A DNA stretch of 64,000 nt from Streptomyces sp. cf386 (GCF_900103585.1 NZ_FNHV01000018.1:124001-188000); one strand, 5' to 3'; positions 41,483 through 50,347 are shown, counted from the first letter of the stretch. Notes: a model not told the origin generated them from the letters alone. Numbers and translations are program-made.

Positions 41483-41671
41483 ATGAACGTCACCGCGTTG
41501 ACAGAACTCTTGCGTGAGACCGAGCAGCACCACGGTCTGTACGAGGCAACGGCCCCGGAGCACAACTGGTGGGACTGGTACGCCGCGTACATGGTCGCCC
41601 GTGAGAGCGGCCGGACTCCCGACCAGGCGGCCGGCGACGCCGCGCTCCACATGGAACCGCTGCTGCGATAA
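41483..41671 (+). CDS. 62-aa conserved small protein, cargo partner of the VOC protein
   Basis: Strong GGAGGA ribosome site upstream of the ATG at 41483. The product is acidic and Trp-rich in the centre: LTELLRETEQHHGLYEATAP then HNWWDWYAAYMVARESGRTP. I recall similar small proteins next to VOC genes in other Streptomyces. No signal peptide or membrane span. Function unknown; it may act with the VOC protein. Confidence 0.75.
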   Translation: MNVTALTELLRETEQHHGLYEATAPEHNWWDWYAAYMVARESGRTPDQAAGDAALHMEPLLR

Positions 41672-41753
41672 AGGCCGCCTGCGACGTGCCCGCCCAGGCC
41701 ACACCGCACCTCAGCATGGCGCGACCTTGAGGCTGACACGCACACTGTCGTCC

Positions 41754-41806
41754 AACTGGGCACGTTCATCCATACCTCACTGAGCACGCTGATGAGTACG
41801 CGGACA
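41754..41806 (-). repeat. Right terminal inverted repeat
   Basis: Inverse partner of 40526-40578. It begins TGTCCGCGTACTCAT on the minus strand and contains the shared CGTGCTCA and GGATGAACGTGCCC blocks. It directly abuts the CCGGC target copy. Confidence 0.88.
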
Positions 41807-42315
41807 CCGGCGAGGGCTCCGGCTCCTCCGTCTGGTCCTCGGCGGTGTGCGGGTCGTCGGCCTCGGCGGCCTTGCGGGCCTCCAGCGCAATCGCGTCCGC
41901 GGTCAGGGCCCCGGCGCCCAAGGCCGCCGCGATGCCGGCCACCACGTGTTCGTGGGCCATGTGCCGGTGCAGCAACAGGACCTCGATCAGTGTCCGCGTC
42001 CCGGTTGCGTCACCGTGCGCCTTGCGGACCGCAGCAGGGCCTCCAGGTAGTGGTCGAGTTCGAGGCGCGCCCCTCCCTTGGCGACCAGGCGTTCATGCCG
42101 GGCGACCTCCGTGCGGCCGTCGTAGATGACCACTTCGGAGGCGTGCAGCAAGACCCGCACCTGCCGTCCGGTCAGCCGTACTGGCACCGAGTAGCGGTTG
42201 GTGCGGACGCTGACCTGTCCCGTAGCGGTTCACCCGCGGGCTCGACCAGCGGCCGGTCTCGAACGGCTCGTCGGGCAGCGGCTTGAGCAGCGGCCGTTCG
42301 GCGGCGAGTACTCAC
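41807..42315 (-). pseudogene. istA: istA central part, degraded, interrupted by the element
   Basis: On the minus strand: LLKPLPDEPFETGRW, then VSVRTNRYSVPVRLTGRQVR, LLHASEVVIYDGRTEVARHE and LDHYLEALLR, all typical of the IstA beta-barrel region. About 35 codons normally following are missing, and KAHGDATGTRTLIEVLLLHR continues in another frame, then HMAHEHVVAGIAAALGAGAL to EPEPSPV at the junction. The N-terminal DNA-binding and DDE domains are absent. The copy was already defective or decayed after insertion of the element. Confidence 0.82.
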
Positions 42316-42746
42316 CCGCAGTCCGCGGTGCCGTCGAACGCGACACCCGCAGGGACTGTCTGGGGAGTTCCGGTAGCCATTTGTGCGCCGAAGGCATGGA
42401 CAGCGGCCTCCTGGATCTGATGGCGCGCCACAGCACCGCTCGTCGTCGGGACGTCAGAGTCGCCCCACCAAGTCCAGCACCCCGCCCCAGGACCTTCGGC
42501 TCACAGGGCGGCAATCAGCTCCTGGGTGGCCGCAGATGAACGGGCCGGTACTTCGGCTGACAGCGTGTCATGGGCCGGTGCCACAGGCGGAGACTTCTCG
42601 CTGGGACCGGCCACGACCGTCGCCGCCCAGAACCGGTGCACCTCGGTCGACGAGAACCCTCGACTACGAAGCCACACGTGTCCGCCATGGTCGCTTCACA
42701 TGGAGAGGACTTCCCCGGCTTCGGGATCGCAGCCGCTCCTGCTCTG
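42316..42746. other. 431-base region with no recognised gene
   Basis: Several open frames overlap but none has recognisable domains. The right part may carry the terminator of the cupin operon; no clear hairpin was seen. Codon-position composition does not favour one frame. Confidence 0.4.
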
Positions 42747-43277
42747 TCAGCGACCACATTCCGCGCCGACGAGGACGAAGGCCATCGTGACCGGCTGGTC
42801 GCCGTGGTTGCGCCAGGCGTGGCGGGTGCCGTTCTGGATCACGATGTCCCCTGCCGAGAGCCGGGTGAGGTGGCCGTCGTCGAGTTCGAGGACGATCTCG
42901 CCCTGCAGCACGATGCCGTAGTCGACGGTCGGCGTGGTGTGCATGCCGTCGGGCCCGATGAGTTCGGCGATGCCGGGCGAGTCGGCCCGCTGTTCGCGGT
43001 CGAAGGCGTCGGGGTCGAACGCCGGGTCGGCCATCGCGGCGTCCGGCGGGAAGGTCAGGACGATGAATCGTGTGCCGCCGGGCGCCGGGAGCAGGCTGGT
43101 GACCTTCGGCGTGGGGTCCTCCCCGGTCCGGCCGACCTGCTCGCCGGGTTCGGTGGCCCATGGCAGGCGGGACACCCAGCCCGGCAGGCTGGTGAACTCC
43201 CGGCTGCGCGGCACGGGGCAGTCGCTGACGACGACGGACTTCCCGTTCTCGTCATGGCCGGTGACGACTCTGCGCAT
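42747..43277 (-). CDS. Cupin domain protein
   Basis: 176 residues; GAGGAG upstream of the ATG at 43277. The cupin core reads TVDYGIVLQGEIVLELDDGH then LSAGDIVIQNGTRHAWRNHG, matching cupin motifs 1 and 2. Part of the metal-binding set is present (Glu, His), although motif 1 lacks the usual two early His, so metal binding is uncertain. The N-terminal VVTGHDENGKSVVVSDCPVP is typical of a frequent actinomycete cupin subfamily. Last gene of a three-gene minus-strand operon (D-2-hydroxyacid dehydrogenase, kinase, cupin). Confidence 0.83.
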   Translation of the reverse strand: MRRVVTGHDENGKSVVVSDCPVPRSREFTSLPGWVSRLPWATEPGEQVGRTGEDPTPKVTSLLPAPGGTRFIVLTFPPDAAMADPAFDPDAFDREQRADSPGIAELIGPDGMHTTPTVDYGIVLQGEIVLELDDGHLTRLSAGDIVIQNGTRHAWRNHGDQPVTMAFVLVGAECGR

Positions 43278-43341
43278 GTGTGTCTCCTCGGTCGGTTCCG
43301 GCGGATCCGCCTGGTCCGCCGGATCCGTCGAGTCGGTTGGG

Positions 43342-44394
43342 TCAGTCGCGTATGCGGCTGCCGGTTTCGGTCGGGGACTTGAGCGCGGTCGCCCAGGCGT
43401 CCAGGACATCCGCCATCGTGAGGGCGGGTGCCCGGAGCAGGGCCGACGCCACTGTCCGCACGAAATGCCGGTGCAGGTCATCCGTGAGGTACTCCACCGG
43501 GGACTTACCGTCCACGCGTGCCAGCAGCAGCGCCGGCAGCAGTGATGCGGCCCGCGCCTCGAGCACGGGCACGGGCTCCCAGTCGACGCACCGGACGTAC
43601 TCCTCGGCCAGCACCCGGGCGGAGCCGAGGAGTTCGGCTCGGTGGCCGGGCACGACGAGGCTCTTCAGGAGCAGATGGTTGACGCAGAAGGCCAGGTCGA
43701 AGGCCGGGTCTCCATACCAGGCGCACTCGGCGTCCAGCAGCACAGGCCCCGAGGCGCCGACGAGGATGTTCTTGGGGCTGACGTCGCCGTGCACCAGGGC
43801 GAGGTGTGTGTCGGCCGTGCGGTCGGCGAGGCCTTGGAGGATGTCACTGAGATCGGGGTGTGCGGCAGCGGTGGCCAGCAGGTACGGCTCGATGCGCAGC
43901 GCGTGGAAGTTGTCGTCGGTGGCGAACTCCTCGGCGAGGGTGGCATCGCCCGCGCTCGCCGCGTGCAGGTTGCCGAGCAGTCGTCCGACGGCCGCGGCGG
44001 TCGCCGTCTCCACCTGACCGTCGAGCAACTGTGCCTTCCACACCGGGTATCCCTCGGGGGGCAGGAAAGCCATCGCGAAGAGGCCGGCTTCGGCGTCGTG
44101 GGCCAGCAGCTCGGGCACACTGTCCGGCTGGTGCCGGGATGCGAATCGCATCCACGCCCATTCGAAGGCGTTGCGCGACACGGGCGCCTGCCAGTCGGCG
44201 GCGACGCGAAGCCGGGCCAGCGCCCGCTTGACGCACAGGCACCGTCCCGGCAGGTCCACCCGCCACAGGTCGGACGAGACGCCACCGGCCAGCGGGGTCC
44301 AGTGCGCGGCTTCGCCGGGCCCGGCCAGCTTGTGGGCGAGCAGGAAGTCGGCCAGTGCGGGATCCGGGCTGACCTGCGCGGAGGTCGGGCTCAT
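43342..44394 (-). CDS. APH-family small-molecule kinase
   Basis: 350 residues. Protein-kinase-like aminoglycoside phosphotransferase fold: ALVHGDVSPKNILV is Brenner's motif with the catalytic Asp, and VLLDAECAWYGDPAFDLAFC holds the metal-binding Asp. The N-lobe Lys may be that in CLCVKRALARL. The ATG at 44394 overlaps the hydroxyacid dehydrogenase stop (TGATG), so the two are translationally coupled. Family members phosphorylate aminoglycosides, homoserine, choline, hydroxyurea or sugars. In an operon with a hydroxyacid dehydrogenase and a cupin, a metabolic hydroxy-acid or sugar-acid kinase is more likely than antibiotic resistance. Confidence 0.85.
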   Translation of the reverse strand: MSPTSAQVSPDPALADFLLAHKLAGPGEAAHWTPLAGGVSSDLWRVDLPGRCLCVKRALARLRVAADWQAPVSRNAFEWAWMRFASRHQPDSVPELLAHDAEAGLFAMAFLPPEGYPVWKAQLLDGQVETATAAAVGRLLGNLHAASAGDATLAEEFATDDNFHALRIEPYLLATAAAHPDLSDILQGLADRTADTHLALVHGDVSPKNILVGASGPVLLDAECAWYGDPAFDLAFCVNHLLLKSLVVPGHRAELLGSARVLAEEYVRCVDWEPVPVLEARAASLLPALLLARVDGKSPVEYLTDDLHRHFVRTVASALLRAPALTMADVLDAWATALKSPTETGSRIRD

Positions 44395-45395
44395 CACCGG
44401 TCACCCGCACCGGTGCTCGGGCCGCTGGGGGTGTTGCATGCGTGGGCCGGCGCCTCGCCCGCAAGGATCCGTACGACCTCCTCGGCGGCGCGGCGGCGCA
44501 GTTCGGTGACCGACGCGTCGGAGGAGAAGGCCACGTGCGGAGTGAGGAGCGCGCCCGGCTGGTCCAGCAGCTCGTCGGGGACGTGCGGCTCGGTCTCCAG
44601 GACGTCGAAGGCGGCCCCGTCCAGGTGCCCGGTGTCGAGCGCCTTGGTCACCGCGTCGGTGTCCACCAGGCCGCCCCGGCTGACGTTGACCAGCAGGCCG
44701 CCCGGCTTCATCAGCGCCAGCTGCTCGGCTCCGACGATGTGGTGCGTGGCGGGTGTGAGCGGCACGTGCAGGATCACCACGTCGCTGCGGCGGAGCAGTT
44801 CCTCCAGGCCCACCATCTCCACTCCGGGGGCGTCCTTCGGCGGGTGTGGGTCATGCGCCAGGATCCGGCAGCCGAACCCGCCGAGCCTGCGTACCGTGGC
44901 GCGCCCGATCCGCCCGTACCCGACGACGCCGCAAGTCAGCGCCGACAGACGGCGCAGCCGGGCGCTCGCGGGGTCCCAGTGGCCCGCACGGACCTCCCGG
45001 TCGAACACCGCGAGGCCACGTGTCCAGGCCAGCACCATGCCGACGGCGTGGTCGGAGACCTCCTCGACGCAGTAGTCCGGCACGTTGGTGACCCACACGC
45101 CCCGCTCGGTGGCGGCGTCCACGGCGATGTTGTCGAGGCCGACACCGAGCCTGGCCACGATCCGCAGGTCCGGCGTGGTGCCGATCGCGGTGGCGGAGAC
45201 GGGCGCCCAGCAGGTCAGGATCCCGGCGGGCCGATGCTCGGCCACCAATTCCTCGATGGCCTCGGCGGAGGCGGGCTCGGCAGGGCCGGTCACGAGGGTG
45301 TGGCCCGCGCCTTCGATGATCGATCGCTCCACGGAGTCGTCGGGCCAGGCGTAGTCGGTGAGCAGCACAGTTGCCGGGCGGCTCGATGGGTTCAT
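44394..45395 (-). CDS. D-isomer specific 2-hydroxyacid dehydrogenase
   Basis: 333 residues. NAD motif GVVGYGRIGRATVRRL near 150-165. Catalytic Arg in LVNVSRGGLVDTDAV, Glu in AFDVLETEPHVPDELL and His in LLTPHVAFSSDAS are all present. Start at 45395 has GAGG in fair position; upstream in-frame codons are possible. It is the first gene of the operon with the kinase and the cupin. A LacI-type operator is 278 bases upstream at 45673. It probably interconverts a 2-oxo and a 2-hydroxy acid within the LacI regulon. Confidence 0.9.
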   Translation of the reverse strand: MNPSSRPATVLLTDYAWPDDSVERSIIEGAGHTLVTGPAEPASAEAIEELVAEHRPAGILTCWAPVSATAIGTTPDLRIVARLGVGLDNIAVDAATERGVWVTNVPDYCVEEVSDHAVGMVLAWTRGLAVFDREVRAGHWDPASARLRRLSALTCGVVGYGRIGRATVRRLGGFGCRILAHDPHPPKDAPGVEMVGLEELLRRSDVVILHVPLTPATHHIVGAEQLALMKPGGLLVNVSRGGLVDTDAVTKALDTGHLDGAAFDVLETEPHVPDELLDQPGALLTPHVAFSSDASVTELRRRAAEEVVRILAGEAPAHACNTPSGPSTGAGDR

Positions 45396-46135
45396 AGCAG
45401 ATCGTCCTCGCATGATCGTGCGGCCGCGGCGGACAGACGGGCGTCGGGCTCGGTCGTGTCCGGTGAGCGGGTTCTGATTGCCACCTTTGAGGGCGGCCGA
45501 CGGTATGTCCGATGAGTCGCCGGCCGCCACGGGTGGAAGGGAAGGGGTCGCTGGGCTCGGGTCGGGTGTCGCCGACGCTCGCCGACTTGTGGTCGGGCAG
45601 GTGCGGCAGTACGCCCCTGGAACGGGTCACGAGGTGCCGGGGCATGTCGAGTCACTTTGTCACAGCCACGTGATGCTAACGATAGCATTCACGGTCTTCG
45701 ACGCGTCAAGAGTGCGGCGGTCACCTGATCTTCGGCGCCTGGCGGCAGCACCCATTTCAGAGCGGCGGAGCCCCGTCACCACAGGAAAAGGAGGACCGCC
45801 GAAGAAATCCACTGTTCGCATCTTGACGGGCCAAGGACTTCCCTTCATGGTTTCTGCCAGCACCGACCGTGTGACCAACGAGTGTCCACACGAGGTCCGG
45901 CTGTCGAAGACGCCATAGCCACGGACGTCCCGACGGGCGGTATACGGCTGAATTCGCATGCGGTGTCCGACCGCACGGCAGCCCACCTCCCGCATTCCGC
46001 CGACCGGCGAAACCCTCGCCGTCGCCGACTCAAGTCCGTGTTCAGCTCACCGCTTCTCGTCATCGCCCGCACAGCCCCGTGCAGGCGATGGATCCGCCGT
46101 GGCCTGCCGCGGCCAATTCCTCCTCAGGAGCCGCT
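45396..46135. other. 740-base divergent intergenic region
   Basis: No convincing gene. It contains a LacI-type operator (45673-45688) and presumably two divergent promoters. The right half (45740-46130) is free of recognised motifs, apart from a stretch of lower GC near 45800-45850. Its length leaves room for a small RNA or a small gene that I could not support. Confidence 0.45.
45673..45688. promoter_or_regulatory. LacI-type operator, site 1
   Basis: ATGCTAACGATAGCAT: near-perfect 16-bp palindrome of the form TGCTAnCGnTAGCA shared with four other sites near the lacI gene. It lies 278 bases upstream of the D-2-hydroxyacid dehydrogenase and 448 upstream of the MFS gene. Confidence 0.75.
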
Positions 46136-47404
46136 ATGACTCACGCAGCGCAAGTCGACACCAGCGCGGTGCCCGCCGGCGAAACACAGGAACGCAACCG
46201 GCCTCCCCTTTCCCGCCCCATGATCGCGGTGGGCTTCCTGCTGATCGTCCTCTCCTACATGGTCAACGCCATGGACCGCCAGGTCTTCCCTCCCCTGCTG
46301 CCCAACATCCGTGAGGATTACGGGTTCTCGCTGGAGCAGGGCGGACTACTGGCAACCAACTTCACCCTCGGCATGGCCCTGGCCGGCCTTCCCGCGGGCT
46401 ATCTCCTGGACCGCTTCCGCCGCAAGACCGTGCTGCTGGTCAGCATCGTGATCTACTCCCTGGGCACGATGGCCACTCCGCTGGCGACCGGCTTCGCCGA
46501 CATGAGTGCGTACCGGGTGGTCTCGGGCTTCGGAGAGGGCATGCAGTCAGCCGCCATCTTCGCGGCGATGGGCGCCTTCTTCGCTCACCGGCGCGGCCTC
46601 GCCTTCGGTGTCATCGGTGCGGGCTACTCCATCGGCGTCTTCATCGCCCCGCTGATCGGCGTCCGGCTCATGAGCACGCACGGCACCTGGCACTCGCCCT
46701 TCTACGTGTTCGGCGCGGCCGGGCTGCTGATCGCGGCCGTCTCCCTGTTCCTCGTGAAGACCGGCCTGACCGAGACCTCCGTGGAGAAGGTCGTCGCGAC
46801 GAAGACCTACGAGCACATGCCGACCTCCGCCTACAACCGCAACACCATCGCGCTGGCGGTCCACTCGGTCGTCAGCGGTGTGGCCATCTACGGGTTCCTC
46901 GGTCTCTACCCGACGTACCTCATCACCTCGCTGCACTACAGCACCGAGCAGGCCGCGCTGGCCATGAGCCTTCTCGGGTTCGGAGGCATGACGGCCATCT
47001 TCGGCGGCTGGCTCGGAGACCGGGTGAACCAGCGCACCCTGCTGATCGTGAGCCTGCTGGCCGTCTCCGCCATCAGTGTGTGCATCTACGAAACGCAGGC
47101 CGGCGTCGGCGTGCAGTGCGTGTTCGCCTTCCTCATGGGCGCCTTCGGGCTGGGCTTCATCTACCCCAACACCAACAGCGCGATCCAGCGGGCCGTCCGC
47201 CCCGAACAGATCGGACGCGCCTCCGGCCTCTTCGTCTCCAGCTACTACGGGCCGGCGGCGTTCTCGGGCCTGCTCTTCGCCGCCCTGGTGGACTCCTTCG
47301 GCTGGAGCCAGGCCGGGCTGCTGCAGGTCACGGTCCTGCCGCTGTTGGCCGTCGCCGCCCTCATCTTCGTCCGCACGTCGCAGTTCAACAACGCGGTCCG
47401 CTAG
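46136..47404 (+). CDS. MFS transporter (organic anion/aromatic acid type)
   Basis: 422 residues, twelve predicted spans. ATG at 46136 with AGGAG upstream. Early VLSYMVNAMDRQVFPPLLPN, motif A-like LPAGYLLDRFRRKTVLLVSI and GAFFAHRRGLAFGVIGAGYS resemble anion:cation symporters for sugar acids or aromatic acids. The second motif A-like loop is GGWLGDRVNQRTLLIVSLLA. It lies in the LacI operator region and is convergent to the FAH gene, so it is the likely uptake system of the regulon. Confidence 0.87.
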   Translation: MTHAAQVDTSAVPAGETQERNRPPLSRPMIAVGFLLIVLSYMVNAMDRQVFPPLLPNIREDYGFSLEQGGLLATNFTLGMALAGLPAGYLLDRFRRKTVLLVSIVIYSLGTMATPLATGFADMSAYRVVSGFGEGMQSAAIFAAMGAFFAHRRGLAFGVIGAGYSIGVFIAPLIGVRLMSTHGTWHSPFYVFGAAGLLIAAVSLFLVKTGLTETSVEKVVATKTYEHMPTSAYNRNTIALAVHSVVSGVAIYGFLGLYPTYLITSLHYSTEQAALAMSLLGFGGMTAIFGGWLGDRVNQRTLLIVSLLAVSAISVCIYETQAGVGVQCVFAFLMGAFGLGFIYPNTNSAIQRAVRPEQIGRASGLFVSSYYGPAAFSGLLFAALVDSFGWSQAGLLQVTVLPLLAVAALIFVRTSQFNNAVR

Positions 47405-47506
47405 CGAGCCCATCCGCAGGACATCTGTCGCCGTGTCGCACCGGGCGAACCTGGCGCGACACGGCGACACACCATGGGCAGGACACGGTGGCGCACCGCC
47501 GACATG

Positions 47507-47549
47507 CCGCGGGGCCTGCCCACCGCCGAGCGGTGGGCAGGCCCCGCGG
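47507..47549. terminator. Strong bidirectional hairpin
   Basis: A perfect 19-bp stem (47507-47525 with 47531-47549, five-base loop) lies between the convergent MFS and FAH-family genes. It is almost certainly a terminator for one or both. Confidence 0.85.
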
Positions 47550-47559
47550 GCATCCCGAG

Positions 47560-48339
47560 TCAGAAGCTCTCGGCCACGACCGGATTGCGCAGGACGCCGA
47601 TGCCCTCGATCTCCACCTCGACCTCGTCACCAGGACGGATCGGCCCGACACCGGAAGGCGTACCAGTCATGATCACGTCGCCGGGCAGCAGCGTCAGATA
47701 GCGGCTGAGGTAGCTGACGATGTCGGGGACGGCGAGCAGCAGGTCGGCCGTACTCGCCGACTGCACGACGGTGCCGTTCACACGCGTCGTCAGCGACAGT
47801 CCCGAGGGGTCGAGTTCGGTCGCGATGACCGGTCCGAGGGGAGCGAAGGTGTCCTGCCCCTTTCCGATCAGAAGCGTTCCGTATTTGCTTTCCTTGCGCT
47901 GGACGATGCGATCGCTGACATCATTGCCGCAGGTGTAGCCGAGGATGTACTCGTGGGCCTCGGTGGGCTTCACATGGCGGGCTTCCTTTCCGATGACGAC
48001 AACCAACTCGCCCTCGAAATGAATCAGTTCGCCGTCCGCCGGATAGACGATGGCGTCACCCGGCCCCACAACCGCCGTGCTCGGCTTCATGAAACACACG
48101 GGAACTTCCGGAACCTCACGGTCGGTCTCGTCAACGTGTGAGGCGTAGTTGTAGGCGAATCCGAAGATCCGGGGCCGCTCGAGCGGCGGGAGAACGACCA
48201 CGTCGTCGGCTTTGTCAATGTGCCCCGTAGGGGACAGCCCGGTGAAGGGATCACCCTCGAATCTGGCGATTCGGGCGTCACCGACTTCCAGTTCACCGTA
48301 GTGACGCACACCGTCGACGGCATACCTGACGATCCGCAC
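47560..48339 (-). CDS. Fumarylacetoacetate hydrolase (FAH) family enzyme
   Basis: 259 residues from the GTG at 48339, which has GGAGG upstream; a TTG 15 bases earlier would place that site inside the gene. FAH core: PPLERPRIFGFAYNYASHVD, FMKPSTAVVGPGDAIVYP, the metal-binding Glu pair in HFEGELVVVIGKEARH and Asp in GYTCGNDVSDRIVQRK. LPGDVIMTGTPSGVGPIRPG is the conserved end block. The family hydrolyses, decarboxylates or isomerises 2,4-dioxo acids or ring-cleavage products. A perfect LacI operator is 53 bases upstream. With the extradiol dioxygenase in the same regulon, action on a ring-cleavage product is a good guess. Confidence 0.9.
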   Translation of the reverse strand: MRIVRYAVDGVRHYGELEVGDARIARFEGDPFTGLSPTGHIDKADDVVVLPPLERPRIFGFAYNYASHVDETDREVPEVPVCFMKPSTAVVGPGDAIVYPADGELIHFEGELVVVIGKEARHVKPTEAHEYILGYTCGNDVSDRIVQRKESKYGTLLIGKGQDTFAPLGPVIATELDPSGLSLTTRVNGTVVQSASTADLLLAVPDIVSYLSRYLTLLPGDVIMTGTPSGVGPIRPGDEVEVEIEGIGVLRNPVVAESF

Positions 48340-48391
48340 GGAATACCTCCGCAACTAGGCAGCCGGGGACGGCTGCACGGCCCATCCAGCA

Positions 48392-48407
48392 GTGCTAACG
48401 TTAGCAC
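48392..48407. promoter_or_regulatory. LacI-type operator, site 2
   Basis: GTGCTAACGTTAGCAC is a perfect 16-bp palindrome located 53 bases upstream of the FAH-family gene start. It is the best match to the regulon consensus. Confidence 0.82.
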
Positions 48408-48461
48408 AACGGCAATGATCAACCCGAGGCCCCTCCTCTCCGACCACAGAGCGCGACGCGA

Positions 48462-48477
48462 ACGCTATCGTTGGCAC
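48462..48477. promoter_or_regulatory. LacI-type operator, site 3
   Basis: ACGCTATCGTTGGCAC, a weaker variant of the same palindrome, lies 48 bases before the lacI start. It fits autoregulation with lower affinity. Confidence 0.7.
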
Positions 48478-48524
48478 ACGGAAAGTAAGCGGCACGGGAC
48501 AAGTCACCCGAGGGGGCCCAGTAC

Positions 48525-49556
48525 GTGATCACCACCAAGGACATCGCCGAACGCCTCGGACTCTCCGTCTCGACGGTCGGCCGGGCACTCTCCGACGACT
48601 CCCGCATCAGCGAGGAGACCAAGTTCCGGGTCCGCCAGGCCGCTTCCGAGATGGGCTACGTCGGCAACCGCGCTGCGCGGATGATGCGGGGCGCGTCCAG
48701 CAATGTGGTCGCGTTGGTGATCCCGGACATCCGTAACAGCTTCTACTCGACCATCGCGCACGAGCTGTCCAAGAGCATGGAGGCCGAGGGCTACCAGCTG
48801 ATGCTCTCGGAGACCGACGACGACCGGATGGTGGAGCTGCGCCATTTGCGGGAGCTGTCCGCGACCCGCGTGGCGGGCGTCATCATCGTGCCCACCGCGC
48901 GCCCGCACAGCGACTCCGTCAAACTCCTGCGCACGATGCCGCACCTGCAGCTGCTACGCCGCCACCCGTCGCTCGGCTCCCAGTGGTTCGGCGTGGACGA
49001 CCGTGAGGCACTGCGCCGGGCCACCGCCCATCTCGTGGAGCTGGGGCACACCCGCATCGCCTACCTGGGCGGCCCGGTCGAACTACCCACGGGTGCGGAC
49101 CGCCTGGAGGGCTTCCGCAGCGCTCTTCACGAAGGCGGCCTCCCGGACGATGCCGGACGGACGGAGCTGGGACCGCCGTCGTCCGTGGACCACGGCCGCC
49201 AGGCAGTGCGCCGGCTGCTGAAGGAGCCGGATGCGCCCACCGCGCTCGTACTGGGATCGATCCAGCTCACCCTCGGCGTCCTGGAGGAGCTGTCCAAGCA
49301 GGGTGTGAAGGTGCCCGGGGAACTGTCCGTGGTCGGGTTCGGGGACGAGCCGGGTTTCTCCTGGTGGGGTCCGGGACTGACCACGATCGGCCTGCCGATC
49401 CAGGAGATGGCCGCCGGCTGCGCCCTGTGGATGATGCGCCGCCTCAAGACCAAGCCGAGCAACGACGGCCCGTACACGTCGGTCTCCCCCGGATCACTGG
49501 TCCTGCGCGGCAGCACGGCGCCCCCCGGCGGCCCGGCTCCGTCCAGGCCCCGCTGA
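48525..49556 (+). CDS. LacI family transcriptional regulator
   Basis: 343 residues from the GTG at 48525. The headpiece TKDIAERLGLSVSTVGRAL at residues 4-22 and the hinge helix NRAARMMRGASS, which replaces the more usual LVRGRS pattern, are followed by the periplasmic-binding-like core (VVALVIPDIRNSFYSTIAHE to GELSVVGFGDEPGFSWWGPG). A Pro-rich tail ends it. It lies centrally among the five shared palindromes and diverges from the FAH gene. It is the probable repressor of the regulon. Confidence 0.93.
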   Translation: MITTKDIAERLGLSVSTVGRALSDDSRISEETKFRVRQAASEMGYVGNRAARMMRGASSNVVALVIPDIRNSFYSTIAHELSKSMEAEGYQLMLSETDDDRMVELRHLRELSATRVAGVIIVPTARPHSDSVKLLRTMPHLQLLRRHPSLGSQWFGVDDREALRRATAHLVELGHTRIAYLGGPVELPTGADRLEGFRSALHEGGLPDDAGRTELGPPSSVDHGRQAVRRLLKEPDAPTALVLGSIQLTLGVLEELSKQGVKVPGELSVVGFGDEPGFSWWGPGLTTIGLPIQEMAAGCALWMMRRLKTKPSNDGPYTSVSPGSLVLRGSTAPPGGPAPSRPR

Positions 49557-49580
49557 ACCGCGGGCGGCGCCCACCCCATC

Positions 49581-49623
49581 CACGGAAGGCGCCCGGAGCT
49601 CACTGCTCCGGGCGCCTTCCGTG
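49581..49623. terminator. Strong bidirectional hairpin
   Basis: Perfect 19-bp stem (49581-49599 with 49605-49623) and a five-base loop, between convergent lacI and the FMN reductase gene, whose stop lies 15 bases away. Confidence 0.88.
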
Positions 49624-49637
49624 TGTCCGGCGGCAGG

Positions 49638-50231
49638 TCAGTACGCTCCGCTGCGCAACCGGCGCATGACACGGGCGGTGCGTACGAGCTCGTCGAGCAC
49701 CTGCTCGGCAGCGGTCTCGTGAATCTTGCCGGGCCGGAAGGCTCCGTCCTCGACGCATTCGTTGACGAACGGGATGCTCACGGTCGGACCGATCGGCAGC
49801 ATCCTCAGATTCGCGACGACCTGCTTGCCCATCTGCACCGCCCGGGTGCCCGCCGAGACACCTCCATAGCTCACGAAGCCGGCCGGCTTGTGCTGCCACT
49901 CCACGACGAGGTAGTCCCACGCGTTCTTCAACGGGGCGGGGAAGCCGCCGTTGTACTCCGGGGTGACGAACACGAACGCGTCCGACGCGTCGACGATCCG
50001 GCTCCACTCACGGGTGTGACTCTTCGTGTACTGCCGTAGGGCGGGCGGATGCGGCTCGTCGAAGAAGGGCAGAGCGAGTTCCTGCAGGTCGACGGTGTGC
50101 GCCTCGAACTCGTCGTACTCAGCCGCCCGGGCCGTGAACCAGTCCGCGACGGACCTGCCCACCCGTCCGGGACGAGTACTGGCCACCACGGTGGTGAGGG
50201 TCATCGGCGCCACAGAGGCATCGGGTGCCAT
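49638..50231 (-). CDS. NADPH-dependent FMN reductase-like flavoprotein
   Basis: 197 residues. Flavodoxin-like fold: TTVVASTRPGRVGRSVADWF binds FMN phosphate; DAFVFVTPEYNGGFPAPLKN is the hallmark block; AGFVSYGGVSAGTRAVQMG follows. Start at 50231 is tentative (weak ribosome site; 50204 is possible). A LacI operator is 117 bases upstream. In the regulon it could supply reduced flavin or reduce a quinone intermediate. Confidence 0.87.
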   Translation of the reverse strand: MAPDASVAPMTLTTVVASTRPGRVGRSVADWFTARAAEYDEFEAHTVDLQELALPFFDEPHPPALRQYTKSHTREWSRIVDASDAFVFVTPEYNGGFPAPLKNAWDYLVVEWQHKPAGFVSYGGVSAGTRAVQMGKQVVANLRMLPIGPTVSIPFVNECVEDGAFRPGKIHETAAEQVLDELVRTARVMRRLRSGAY

Positions 50232-50347
50232 ATCGGGCTCGCTTTCTCTTCGGCCGCGGCCGGGCCCGGCGGACCCGCCCCTTTCCTGTGCTGTCCGTCC
50301 GTCCAGGAAGAGCGCAGGCCCGCCGGAGTCATCGCCGGAGCGGAATC

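Larger units (their letters stand above)
40526..41806. mobile_element. 1,281-bp TIR element with VOC cargo and no transposase
   Basis: Both ends start TGTC(G/C)GCGTAC and form imperfect 53-bp inverted repeats (40526-40578 and 41754-41806, 44 of 53 identical). Flanking it are perfect 5-bp direct repeats, CCGGC at 40521-40525 and 41807-41811. Deleting the element and one CCGGC rejoins istA in frame: on the minus strand EPEPSPV continues directly into ASLTARRLARLP. It therefore inserted into istA by transposition with a 5-bp target duplication. Inside are only a VOC-family gene and a 62-aa gene. TG...CA termini and repeated GAACGTG motifs (40541, 40565, 40694) look like IS21-type ends, suggesting mobilisation in trans. 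Confidence 0.88.

Noticed and set aside
42198..42746. Overlapping short open frames between istA and the cupin gene
   Set aside because: None has a ribosome site, a recognisable domain or consistent codon bias.
43342..44394. Aminoglycoside resistance gene
   Set aside because: The kinase motifs fit the broader APH fold, but its coupling to a hydroxyacid dehydrogenase and cupin under a LacI regulon favours a metabolic kinase.
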